Assembly: GCA_019321725.1 (NCBI GenBank)
Contig: CM033122.1
Location: forward strand, 16,518,274-16,582,273
Direction of reading: 5' to 3'
Length of the DNA stretch: 64,000 nucleotides
Origin: Paulownia fortunei
Lineage: Eukaryota > Streptophyta > Magnoliopsida > Lamiales > Paulowniaceae
A program made the position numbers and the translations under genes. Below are positions 35,125 through 46,797 of this stretch, piece by piece. Each line of letters begins with the position of its first letter. Within the stretch, counting starts at the first letter, position 1. The notes under the pieces were generated by a model. The model did no database searches and was not told where the DNA came from. It was given only the letters and a program-made list of their open reading frames with translations.

Positions 35125-35550
35125 AACAATGTTTTCAAATTTAAATCAATGACTAAATCAATTTTACTGTTGGTCAACGGTTCAATCGATCGAACCGATT
35201 TAACTGTTAGTTCGATTAATTTAATGAAAATTGACTATATATTTTTTATTATATTATGTAAAATAATAATAAAATAAATTAATTATTATGTACTACGTTT
35301 TAAAGGTAAAATAAAATAAATAATCAACTAAAATATATCTAACAAAATTTAAAATTCGAATAACTACACATATATAATCAAATATCATATTTAAATTTTC
35401 TTAAAAAAAAAATTACAAAATTAATTTTTACTGACTGATTTTTTGATCGATTCTGATAGATTCAACTTGCATTTTGTTTTTTTTGCAGTCAATAATCATA
35501 TCAGAAGATCATCAATTCTCGATCGAATGGATTGACCTGTTGGTATGGTC
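35125..35550. mobile_element. MITE, GATCGAACCGA family, copy 1
   Basis: Inserted in unit 2; unit 1 has the uninterrupted site near 31695. The left part contains GGTTCAATCGATCGAACCGAT, the middle TTATTATATTATGTAAAATAATAAT and TTAATTATTATGTA, and the right part TTTTTGATCGATTCTGAT. The same word order occurs at 53888-54275. The ends are not precisely defined. It could be a MULE-type MITE. Confidence 0.65.
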
Positions 35551-36349
35551 TTTTGAAATGCATATTAAATGAGAAAATTATGGCAAAGTCAGTCAACTAC
35601 TTATTAACTATACATTTGTGTGGACCTCTTATCACCTAATTTGCAGATTAGGATTAACAAATTTAATTAATTAAAAAGATAACAGTGAGCAAGATACCAT
35701 CTAGTGGACATGGCTTAATATGAAATAAAGCTTATGATAGTGATGTGTTCTTTTCTTGGAACATATATATCAATAACTCCAACAAGATACAATCACATAT
35801 AGGCATGCTTTTTTAAGTCCTTTATGGATGGATAAGATATTCTATATTCCTTCTTGTTATTCTTTTTCTCAAGCTTTAGAATTAATTTATGCTCCAATAA
35901 TAAAACCTAGTTTTCTGTACCCACTGCAGTGCTTTATCCCATGCATATTAATAAAATATTAAAAAAAAAGATATATGGAGAATCAGATCATCTCGTTAGA
36001 CTAATATAAAAATATAAGTGAGCCATATAATATGTAATGGGTATATGCTTATTTTCCTAAAAAATTAATATAAATGAATAGAATTAATTTTATAAATTCT
36101 ACATTTCCAGTTGTAAACATCAAGATATTCCCATGTGGAGGAGTGACCTTTCGTCTGTTTCATAGTAACTACGTGCGTACAATCAAAATTATTTAAAGAC
36201 CTTTTTTTTTTTTAAAAAAAGACTATACTAATTTCTTTTTTTAATTAGGAGCCAATATTAAATTTCAAAAATGATTCTTATTGATTTGCTAATATAAATG
36301 TCTCAAATTTTGCATGAAAATTGGGAAACTTAATGATTTGTATTTAGAG

Positions 36350-37395
36350 TTTTTTTTTTGTCATGTATTTTTTAATTTTATTTTGTACATGTTTCACTTT
36401 TTCATTTACTGATGATTTTGTACAGTTTTACCACTATGAATTAGAATTTGCAGTATTTTGGTCTTAGGCATTGAGAGAACAAAAAATATATAAATAAAAA
36501 ACCTCCTTTTGATTTCTAATCAACCTGTGATTTATTCATCCGTTATAATTTTACCCATTTGAGTTTAATATAACTTAATTAATAAATTGTCATATTTTAT
36601 TTATTTATTTTTATTTATTTATTTTTTGTATATTTGTTTGTTTGCTACTATATTTATTATCCAAAAATGACAAATAAATTAAGAAAAAAAAGGAAGAAAC
36701 CTAATGATATGGTCAAGGAATCGTTCAATTTTGTATAATAATTAGGTCAAGGAATTGTTCAATTTTGTATAATACTTTCTTATGCATCGTATATTTTTAT
36801 ATGTATTCCATTGATGATTTATTAATACAACATTTTCTTATATCATAATCAAATGACATATTTTATAATTTCTTTTCATTCTGGAACAAAAGGTAATATA
36901 TTCCTCAGGTGTTATTTAAACAAAGTGGTAGTTTCCTATATTATACCTTGGTTATTAATACACACATATACTTTTATCTCATGATTTAATCAATTATTTG
37001 TGCTCAAGAATGTACAAGTCTATTATTGAATGTAAAAGAAATTGGAGGTTTAAAAAGAAAAAAATATGCTCTGAAAAGAAAATAAGATAAAATACATATT
37101 TTAAATGATAGGATCAAAACACACGAAGAATATAAAACTTGCTACGTTATACAAAGTATGTATAACCAAAGATTCGCAATCAAGAGCAATCAAGAACTTA
37201 ACTATATAATTTTTCAAACAATGACGGATCAATCGAAGATTTTCAAATAACCCTGTAGGTTTTTTTTTTTGGCCTGTATCTTTTAATTTTATTTTGGACG
37301 TTTTTAACTTTTTTCTTTCCTGATAATTTTGTACACTTTACCGCTATTGAATTAGAATTTGCAGTATTTGGGTTCGTAGGCATTGAGAGGACCAA

Positions 37396-37437
<42 letters not shown>

Positions 37438-37849
37438 CCTATTGGTTTCTACTCAACCTGTGATTTTTCCATCCGTAATACCCATTTGAGTTTAATATAC
37501 TTTAAGTAATAAATTGTCATATTTTATTTTATATTTTTTTTGTACTGTTTGCTGCTATTTTCACTATCCAAAAAAAGACAAATAAATTAAGAAAAAGAGA
37601 TGAAACCTAACGATTTGATTAAGGAATCGTTCTATCTTGTATAATACTTTCTTACACATCGTATATTTTCTTATAACGTAATCAAATGTCATATTTTATA
37701 ATTTCTTTTCATTCTGGAACAATAGGTAATATATTTCTCAGCTATTATTTAAACAACGAGATAGTTTCCTATATTATCCCTAGACTATATTAACATACAC
37801 CTATACTTTATCTCATGATTTAATCAATTATTTGTGCTAAAAAAAATGT
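36350..37849. repeat. Tandem pair of 0.6-kb blocks (partial unit 3)
   Basis: The end of unit 2 (about 36350-37016) is repeated at 37259-37849. Shared words include GAATTAGAATTTGCAGTATTT, CAACCTGTGATTT, CTTTTCATTCTGGAACAA, GGTAATATATT, CTCATGATTTAATCAATTAT and TTGTGCT. The first copy also carries a 34-bp internal duplication (GGTCAAGGAAT...) at 36712-36775. The second copy carries an AAT triplet run. Confidence 0.85.
37398..37436. repeat. (AAT)n microsatellite
   Basis: About twelve AAT triplets inside the second 0.6-kb block. The equivalent place in the first copy has only ATATATAAATAAA, so this run expanded after duplication. Confidence 0.92.
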
Positions 37850-38171
37850 TCAATCCTATTCTTTATCCAATTACATTACTTGGAATATAAATCTATGCAA
37901 TTATTATATTGATATTCAATATATCGACAACTAATCTTAATGACTGCCCCAAATAAGAAATACTCCTACAATTAACGTATGCTACTTAAGTGTTATTATA
38001 TTAATTTGTTTTTAATGAATTCACGTGTTTCACGAGATTTATATTAGTCAATGATGTATGTGTAATCCACTCACTCAAAACAAAAAAATAAAAAACATAA
38101 AGTCGATGTTTTGATGCTTACTACATTATAGGCCTTTAACCATCATTACTGGCCACTTTTAATATCCAAAC
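37850..38171. other. Intergenic sequence
   Basis: Nothing recognisable. AT-rich, with no coding frame. Confidence 0.6.
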
Positions 38172-38415
38172 TTATTTTATTTTATTTTTTATTTTTTTGA
38201 TAACGGAACCAGCCATCGTTATTTTCGGATGCGTATTGGGTAAACTGTTGAATTGATATAATAGTTTGCAAATCAAACAATCAGGTAAACAACATTAGAC
38301 AAGTTCGATGCGATATGCTTAATCGAGAAAATGTTGAGAGAAAATTCAAACTTAAAATATGACGCCTCGCGTAACCCTTCTCCACCAACTCGACCACTCC
38401 TCCCTTGAATTAGAA
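38172..38415 (-). mobile_element. Au-like SINE
   Basis: On the minus strand it starts GGGAGGAGTGGTCGAGTTGG (box A-like) and has a box B-like AAGTTTGAATTTTC. Then come the words GATTTGCAAACTATT, CAGTTTACCCAATACGCATC and GGTTCCGTTATCAAAAAAAT, leading into an A-rich tail. Its 3' part parallels the SINE at 42913-43126 (GATTTGCGAACTATTG, GGATTTACCTAGTGTACAC, CGTCATAAAAAAA). No clear target duplication was found. Confidence 0.7.
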
Positions 38416-39467
38416 GGATTTTGTTATCTCATTTCTAAGTTTCTTGAAAATCATGCTTATCCTTAATTATAAATTTAAACTTTGACCACTTTACCTTTAA
38501 ACTCTTATGGCGAAAATGATTATTGGGCTTTGAACTTTGATGGTTTAATGGCAATATTGAGCTCACGAAATTGGGCTTGGCTAACGGCTTCTTTCCTTGA
38601 CCCACATATCAAGCCCACTTGATAATTAATTTCATGTCTCTTGTATTGGGTTAATGGGCCAAGAGTTTACTCTGGACCTTTAGGCAGTTAATTTTGGCCC
38701 ATTAATTAAGCACACCATTATTTAAGTTGAAATTTGTGGTGCTTATGCCTAAACAATATCAAGATTCGTTAAAATAGTGTTAGTGACTGCAACAATTTGT
38801 TGCATCTCGTGGAAACCATGGTTTCTTATGGTTTGAACAAGAGGAAATAAAATGATACATAAGAATTGCCTTGAAAAAATTAGCAAAATAGGCAGCTGTA
38901 TTTGTACTTGGACACCTTTTTTTGTATGCCTAGTAAATTTTGTATTTGGAATTTCAATATTTCTTGTTATTAGTTGTAGCGCAAACGAGAGTAATTGCAA
39001 AGAAGCGCGGAAAATGGTCTTGAAACATAGTGACTGAGATACAACCTTATTTTCTTGTCTATTTTCACAAAATTATTTTAAAAAATAGTGACTGAGAGTT
39101 AGTTAATAAGTCGCATCATTAATTTGATTGACAGTGTATTTTTAAGAAAAAGATACAACCTTATTTTCGGACATCAGTAAATGGAAAATGAAACACTGAG
39201 TATGGGACATAAGGAGTAACATATTACACTTGCTTATCATTGATTCATTGTGCTCAAGCTACTTTGTTTTTATAGAACCATCGAGTAATGGTTAGATTCA
39301 TCAAACTTATTACTTCAGAGTTAGACATGATTTACTCGTACACTCTAATTCAAATTTTGAATTGACAACAAAAAAATGTGAAAATTTATATGTCACAATT
39401 AGGATTTTTTAAAAACGCAACATAAATTTACAAGTATAAGTTTCCAGAATTCCAACATATGTCACCC
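38416..39467. other. Intergenic sequence with a Stowaway-like end
   Basis: No gene is supported. GTATGGGACATAAGGAGTAAC near 39200-39221 resembles the right end of a Stowaway MITE (GGGACGGAGGGAGTA-type); its left end is unclear. The segment 38540-38720 contains several TTGGGC/GGCCCA-type words without a coding frame. Confidence 0.45.
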
Positions 39468-41429
39468 TTTTTCGGAGTCACTAAAAAGAGAGAACAAAGA
39501 GATGGCCTTATAGTTAGAGTTTTCAGAATTCCAAGTCAGCAACTAAAAAACTCAAGTATAAGTTTATGTGCAAGATAATCTCAAAGTTCAAGCTGCAAAT
39601 GATTGCAAGAAGTTGAATTTTGAGAGTATCTTGCACTTGGGCTTGTACATGAGTTTTTTGGTTGTTGACTTTGGATTCTAACTACTCTAACCGTAAAATC
39701 ACTTTATTCTCTCTTTTTAATGACTCCAAAACACTCTCTATCCGTTTCTCAACTTGCTTTATCGATACGTCTCATTTCCTAGTTCGTCATTAATTCTTTC
39801 TCCTCTTTTACAAGGTGGCCTCAAGCCATCAAAGTCACACAGTCAACTGGATTTCTTTTGACAAAGAACCTTTATGAAAGATTTGTCTTTACTTATTATG
39901 GGATCTTGACTATCTTCAGTTGCTTTACTTTGCAATCTATACTATCTTTTCGAATAGTGTTTAAAATTGGATGATCAAACTTACATAAACTTCACTTGAA
40001 GCTTGACCTAATCTTTTTTTCTTATTGCTATATTAAGTTTTTCTCCATGTGGATGTTCATGTTGACTCTTGTCCAGTTTCAAATTCATGCTCCAATTTAT
40101 ATGTATAAAAATTGTAAATTATTTTATAATGTTACTCCTAGAGGAGTATTTAAAACCACTTACATCTTCATGGTACTATTGCGCAATAGATTATGTCCCG
40201 AAAATATGGGCCATCTTCAGTTTCTTTCAACTTTATTTGTTTCGATCGCTAACTTTCTGCATATATAAGCAACTAAATAAGTATAAATATGATGTTGAGT
40301 AGAAATGCCTTTATAGAAGTTAAATATTTCAATTACACTAATATCATAGTGTTGTTCAACTAACTATAATATGATGTTGAATATTTGAGTCACTCAAGCA
40401 TGTTATAGTGTTGTTGTTTTAGAAAACAAGAAAGAAAAGAAGCAACATGGACATATCGTTATTAAGCGATGAACCATGTTATGTGGTAGTCCCGAACAAG
40501 TTAAAAAAACTACATAAAAATATCTTAACTTCAATATGTAGTCGGGAGCAAGGTTGAATCTCCATTCTTAAACCCACAACAATGAGTGACTGTCATTAAT
40601 ACACATTTCTTTAAGGATACCAACCCTTATTATCAAACTTCAAGGGAGCTATTATAGGATTTCTATTCAATTAATATTTAAAGATTACAAATTTACAGCA
40701 CACAACTGTTTAAAAGATCCAAAGGCTCTCGGGAAGGAAAAGCAACAGGTTTCTACTATAAAAAATCTCAAATGAAGTATCTAGAGGATGAGAGATATTT
40801 CATACTTGTTGCTTAGCTTGTATTCTCCCAATATTTTTTGGTATATGAAATCATTACTCCAACCTCTATTTTTCACCTAGAGGTGTACACTTTTATAATT
40901 AGTTAACTAGTTATATGAGAATAATAATCCATTTATTAAGATATCTTTCTCTATCTCTTAATAGTTATATTATATGTTCAGGTTCTTTATTTTCTTTCTT
41001 TATTTCTAAAACAATAGCACTAGGGCATTTTTGAATAACTGAAATATTCAACATCATATTATAGTTAGTTGAGAACAACACCATGACATTAGTTTGATTG
41101 AAATATTTAACTTCTATGAACGCATTTCTACTAAACATCGTACTTAATGATTATTTTAGTTGCTTACATATGAAGAAAATTAGTGATCAAAACAAACAAA
41201 ATTAGAAGAAGCTATAGATGACCTATACTTTCGGGATAAAATCTATTGCATAATATTGCTATGAAGATGTAAGTGGCTTTAAATACTCCTCTAGATATAA
41301 CACAATAATTTTTTTTACGGTTCCCATATATGTAAGTGATGGTGTGATCTTGAGACTGAGCGAGAGCCAACATAAACATCCATATGGAAAAAAACTCGGT
41401 ATAACAATAAGAAAAAATATTGGGAAGCT

Positions 41430-41765
41430 TCACGGGAAGTTTATGTAAGTTTGTCAGTTAATTATATATTATTGATAATCAGATTCTAAATACGTTGCAA
41501 GAGGATATTACTACATTGCAAAGTGAAGCAACTTAAGATAGTCAAGATCCCATGAGTGAAGATGAACCTTTCATAAAAGTTCTTGGGCAGGAGAGATCTA
41601 GTCGATTACGTGATAGCTTGAAGACTCCTTCTAGAAGTGGGGAAAGAATTAATAAGGAAATAGAAAAAGAGAAAGAAAAACTAAGGATGCAAGTTGAAGA
41701 AGATAGAGTATTTGGAGTCATTAAAAAAAGAGAACAAAGAGATGGCCTTACAGTTAGTACCTAAA
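41430..41765 (+). pseudogene. CACTA-type transposase C-terminal fragment in arm X (first plus copy)
   Basis: The frame preceding 41552 reads EDITTLQSEAT, then a stop, then SQDPMSEDEPFIKVLGQERS and SRLRDSLKTPSRSG. A Lys/Glu-rich stretch follows (EKEKEKLRMQVEEDR). This matches the C-terminal region of plant Transposase_24 (Ptta/En/Spm) proteins, where an xVLGxxRxGRVRG-type motif precedes a coiled coil. It is a fragment with stops and is not functional. Confidence 0.65.
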
Positions 41766-42902
41766 ATTCTAAGTCAGCAATCAAGAAGCTCAAGTACAAG
41801 TTTAAGTTTAAGATGATCCCAAAGTTCAAGCTACAAAGGATTGCAAGAAGTTGAATTTTGAGCGCATCTTGCACTTGGGCGTGTACTTTAGCTTCTAGGT
41901 TGCTGACTTCAGATTCTAACGACTTAGCTTTTAGGTTGCTGACTTCGGATTTTAACGACTCTAGCCATAAACGCTATATCTTTATTCTCTCTGTTTAATG
42001 AATCCAAAACACTCACTATCTTTTTCAGCTTGCTTCATTGATATTTCTCATTTTCTGGTTCCTCATTAATTATTTTCCCTCGTTTCGAAGGTGGCTTCAA
42101 GTCATCAGAGTCATGTAGCTAACTAGATTTCTCTTGCCAAAGAACCTTTGTGAAAGATTCGTCTTTATTCATGGGATCTTGACTATCTTCAGTTGCTTCA
42201 CTTTGCAATCTAGTAATATCGTTTTGGATAGTGTTTAAAATTTGATGATCAATAATATGTAATTAATTGATAAATTTACATAAACTTCACATGAAGCTTG
42301 ACCCAATCTTTTTTCTTATTTTTCTCAATGTGGATGTTCATGTTGACGTTTGTCCAATCTCAAAATCATGCTCTGATTTAGATTTATAAAAATTGTAAAA
42401 TTTTTATAATGTTACTCCAAGATGAGTATTTAAAACAACTTATATTTTCATAGTAATATTATGTGATAGATTTTGTCCCTCAAGTGTGGGCCATCTTCAA
42501 TTTCTTCCAATTGTGTTTGTTTCGATCATTAACTTTCTGCATATATAAGCAACTAAATTAGTATTAAATATGATGCTGAGTAGAAATGTCTTTATAGAAG
42601 TTAAATGTTTTAGTTACACTAATGTCATAGTATTGTTCTCAACTAACTATAATAGGATGTTGAATATTTCAGTTACTCCAGCATGTCCTAGTGTTCTTGT
42701 TTTATAAAACAAGAAAGAAAAGAAGCAACTTGGACATATAGTTATTAAGAGATGGATCATGTTATGAGGGACTCATGTACTCAAGTGTTCCTAAACTAAC
42801 AACCATACCTTAGACCTAACAAGTTAAAAAGCTACATAAAAACATCTCAACTTCAATATGTTGTCGTGAGCAAGGTTGAATCTCCATTCTTAAACACACA
42901 AC

Positions 42903-42912
42903 AATGAGATAT
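42903..42912. repeat. SINE target-site duplication, left copy (AATGAGATAT)
   Basis: The 10-bp AATGAGATAT is repeated exactly at 43127-43136, after the A-rich tail. The other spacer copies (near 40580 and 49325) have a single ACAATGAG word with no insertion. Confidence 0.92.
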
Positions 42913-43126
42913 AATACTCCTCTTGGGGTGGTTGAGTGGTGTTGGGTAGAAATTTGAAGCCGAAAGTCTCAAGTTTGAATCTCCTACACCACTCAATTTT
43001 TGTCCGTCACACAGAGTTTTCCTAGTGTGACTTACCTTTTCATGTGATTTGCGAACTATTGAACGAAAGCGGGATTTACCTAGTGTACACTTTCGGATAG
43101 TGGCTGTGGATTTTTCGTCATAAAAA
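42913..43126 (+). mobile_element. Au-like SINE with exact target duplication
   Basis: This 214-bp element has a box A-like GTGGTTGAGTGG (about 42928), a box B-like AGTTTGAATCTC (about 42971), and an A-rich end GTCATAAAAAAA. Its 3' sequence (GATTTGCGAACTATTG, GGATTTACCTAGTGTAC, TTTCGGATAGTGGCTGTGG) fits the Au SINE family as I remember it. The 10-bp duplication is perfect, so this is a relatively recent insertion. The 109-codon minus-strand open frame over it is an artefact. Confidence 0.88.
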
Positions 43127-43869
43127 AATGAGATATTACCATTAATAGGCATTTTTTTAAAGATACCAACAACTATTATCAAACTTCAAGGGAACTATTG
43201 TAGGATTTCTATTCAATTGCGTAGCTTGTATTCTCCTAATATTTTTTGGTATAGGAAATCGTTACTCCAACCTCTATTTTTCACTTTGAGGTGTATATTT
43301 TAATAATCAATTAATAAAGTTATATAGGAATAATAATGCATTATGTAGGATATCTCTCTCCATCTCTTAATAATTATATTATATGTTCAGGTTCTTTTTT
43401 TTCCTTTTTTATTTGTAAAACAATAGCACTATGACATTTTTAAGTAACTAAAATATTAAACATCATATTATAGTTAGTTGAGAACAACACCATGACATTA
43501 GTGTAATTGAAATATTTAAATTCTATAAAGGCATTTCTAGTAAATATCGTACTTAATGCTTATTTTAGTCGCTTATATATGAAGAAAGTTAGTGATCGAA
43601 ACAAACAAAATCAGAAGCAGCTATAGATGACCATATATTCAGGATAAAATCTATTGCACAATATTGTTATGAAGATGTAAGTGGCTTTAAATACTCCTGT
43701 AGGTGTAACACATTAAATTTTTTTACAGTTCCATACATCTAAATGACAGCGTGATCTTGAGATTGAGCAAGAGCCAACATAAACATTCACATTGAGAAAA
43801 ACTCGGCATAGCAATCATAAAAAAGATTTGGAAGCTTCATGGGAAGTTTATATAAGTTTGTCAATTAAT

Positions 43870-44160
43870 TACATATTATTGATAATCAGATTATAAATAT
43901 TCTCAAAGAAGATATTACTACAATGCAAAGTGAAGCTACTGAAGATAGTCAAGATCCCATGAGTGAAGATGAATCTTTCACAAAGGTTCTTGGACAAATT
44001 ACGTGGCTCTGATTGCTTGAAGACACCTTCTAAAAGAGGGGAAATAAAGAGAGTGAAGAACTAAAGAAGCAAGTTAAAGAAGATAGAGTGTTTGGAGTCA
44101 TTAAAAAGAGAGAACAAAAAGATGGCCTTATAGTTAGTCCCTAGAATTCCAAGTCAACAG
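43870..44160 (+). pseudogene. CACTA-type transposase fragment in arm X (second plus copy)
   Basis: A second, more degraded version of the 41430-41765 segment: LQSEATEDSQDPMSEDESFT, then KVLGQ, then a frameshift and deletion before GCLKTPSKRG. Inverted versions of the same segment occur at about 39840-39935, 42130-42240 and 44450-44540. Confidence 0.65.
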
Positions 44161-45124
44161 CCAAGAAGCTGAAGTACAAGTTTAAGCGCAAGATGATCTC
44201 AAAGTTCAAGCTTCAAAGGTTTGCAAGAAGTTGAATTTTTGAGAGCATCTTTCACTTAGGCTTGTACTTGAGCTTCTTAGTGGCTGCTTCAGATTCTAAC
44301 GACTCTAACCATAAAGACCATCTCATTATTCTCTCTTTTTAATGACTCCAAAACACTCTGTATCTGTTTCTCAGCATGCTTCATTGATACTTCTCATTTT
44401 CTGGTTCCTCATTAATTATTTTCTTGGCTTCAAGCCATCAGAGTCACGTAGTCAACTGGATTTCTCTTGCCAAAGAACCTTTACGAAAGATTCGTATCTT
44501 CAGTTGCTTCACTTTACAATCTAGTAATATCATTTTGGATAGTATTTAGAATTTAACGATCAAGAATATATAATTAATAGACAAACTTCATGTGAAGCTT
44601 GACCTAGTCCTTATTTTTTATTTGCTACATCGAGTTTTTCTCCATGTGGATGTTCATGTTAACTCTTGTCCAATCTCAAATTCATGCTCCAATTTAGATG
44701 TATAAGAATGGTAAATTTTTTTGCAATGTTACTCCTAGAGGAGATTTTAAAACCACTTACATCTTCATAGCAATATTGTGCAATAGATTTTGTCCCGCAA
44801 GTATGGGCCATCTTAAGTTTCTTTCAATTTTGCTTGTTTCGATCACTAACTTTCTACATATATAAGCAGTTAAAATAAGTATTAAATATGGTGTTGAGTA
44901 GAAATGCCTTTATAGAAGTTATATATTTTAGTCACACTAATGTCATAGTATTATTTTCAACTAACTATAACATGATGTTGAATATTTCAATTACTCACAC
45001 ATGACCTAGTGTTGTTTTAGAAAACAAGAAAGAAAAGAAGCAACTTGGACATATAGTTATTAAGAGATGGACCATGTTATGTGGTAGTCATGTATTCAAG
45101 TATTCCTACACTGACAACCATACC

Positions 45125-45127
45125 TTA
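45125..45127. repeat. CACTA target-site duplication (TTA)
   Basis: TTA lies directly before CACTAC and again at 49231-49233 directly after TAGTG. The unoccupied copy at 42808-42825 reads ACCTTAGACC, with a single TTA. Confidence 0.93.
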
Positions 45128-45159
45128 CACTACAAAAAAAAATGAAAAATAACGATGAA

Positions 45160-45720
45160 TTTTTAGCGACGAAATAGATATTTCATCGCTAACATTGCAT
45201 TTAGTGACGATGTATTCATACGTCATCGAGAACTTGGGATAAGTCAATAACTTAGCAACAAATATATAAAATCGTCCCCATGATAAATTAATTTTCTTTT
45301 TTTATAAATAAATTAACGACGACTCATCAACATTTCGTTGCTAAGTTTTACGTTAGCGACGATAATTGACTATCGTTGCTAAACGTAATTCATTTTTTTC
45401 ATTTAATAATGTTGCGATAAAATAAAGAAATTGTCGTTAAGGGTAAGCAAGTTAGCGACGATAATTTATTTATCGTGGCTAAGGTTTAATTAGAGTTAGC
45501 GGCAAAATATCGTATGTCATTGCTAGGAGTCATTTAATTTTTATTTTTTAAATTTTATTTATTTTTTTATAATTTAGCGACGAAATCTCATGTGTCATCG
45601 CTAAGAGCCATTTAATTTTTATTTAAATTAATTTTTTTTTAGATTTAGCAATGAAATTATGTTACTTCGTCGCTAACATATTAGTTAGCAACAACATGAT
45701 CCAGTTTCATCGCCAAGATG
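45160..45720. repeat. 5' subterminal repeat region of the CACTA element
   Basis: About a dozen variants of (T)TAGCGACGAAAT and its complement (ATTTCGTCGCTAA, ATCGCTAA) occur in both orientations. They are separated by AT-rich spacers, some arranged as small hairpins. Confidence 0.88.
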
Positions 45721-45776
45721 TCGGATTTTAAAATTTCCCAATTTTTCTTTTTTCCCCATTTGCCGAATCCCTCGCT

Positions 45777-45779
<3 letters not shown>

Positions 45780-45813
<34 letters not shown>
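45780..45813. repeat. (CT)n microsatellite in the CACTA element
   Basis: Seventeen or so CT units just inside the 5' subterminal repeats, followed by a CCGCC-rich stretch to 46000 that may be a leader or first exon of the element's gene. Confidence 0.92.
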
Positions 45814-45818
<5 letters not shown>

Positions 45819-46797
45819 AATCACCGTTGCTCCACCGCCTCTATCATCTTCCACTGCCACCGCCACCGCTGCGGTCAGTAGGCGCCTGTACAACCACACA
45901 CTCCTCTACCGCCGCCACCGTCGCGCAGCTGCCACCTCGTAGCCTGTACTCCACCGTCCGCTTCCACTCCTCCACAGCACGTACTCCACCGTCCTTCCGC
46001 TACTTGGTAACAAATATCCCTTTTCTCAACTGATTTCAAATAGTATAAGAAGTCAAATATATACATATATATATATCTTATTAAGACGTCAAATAGGATT
46101 TTGCCCATTTGACAAATTCTTAAGCAGAATATACGTATATTTAGTTCATATTGAAAACACAATCATTTGCAATCCAAACATTATTTTCCATGGACTAACT
46201 GCATTGCTAAAAGGTCAGCCCTCCAGTTGTTCATTTACCTAACCAATATTAGGTTGGAGAGATGAAGAAGCAAGCTGTCTTCCAGGCTAAAATTTTAAAC
46301 ACAAATCCAATATCTAGTGTGCAAGTTCATATTTGCACAAAATCTCAAACATGTTTGGAAAGTGCAGGGATGTCACAAATCTATAGATAATAATGACCTT
46401 TCCACTTCATCAAATGCAAAGATGTCATAATTATATGGTTAACCTTGACCTAATGATGCATTATATTTTAATTTTGGGGTCCAATAGGCAAACCTGTTGC
46501 AAGTACAAATGATCGTTTGCACGATGATTTGTCCCAATTATTGAATTCCAAATTACACAGGATCTTTTGCTGACAATATATATCATGACCATATGTCACA
46601 ATCAGGTGCACCACGACAACCTATTAATTGAATTTTCGAAATATGAAAACATAGCAAATCCTAGCAAATTTTGGTCAAGTGACTTTCACAAAGATAATGT
46701 ATCTTGTCCCTTGATTTGTTTTGTTTTTTAACATGTTTTATATTATCATTATTTAATAATTATGTTAAATAGTAATCTAACACATTTTTTACTATTG

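Larger units (their letters stand above)
33091..36710. repeat. Tandem segmental duplication, unit 2 (enlarged)
   Basis: Direct repeat of unit 1 with the same block order. It is about 1.2 kb longer, mainly because of two insertions absent from unit 1: about 33320-34100 (GC-rich core) and about 35125-35550 (MITE). The best-conserved block is around 35820-35870 (GGATGGATAAGATATTCTAT), matching 31955-32005. Confidence 0.85.

Noticed and set aside
42853..43182. 109-codon minus-strand frame
   Set aside because: It lies across the Au-like SINE and its flanks and carries no protein signature.
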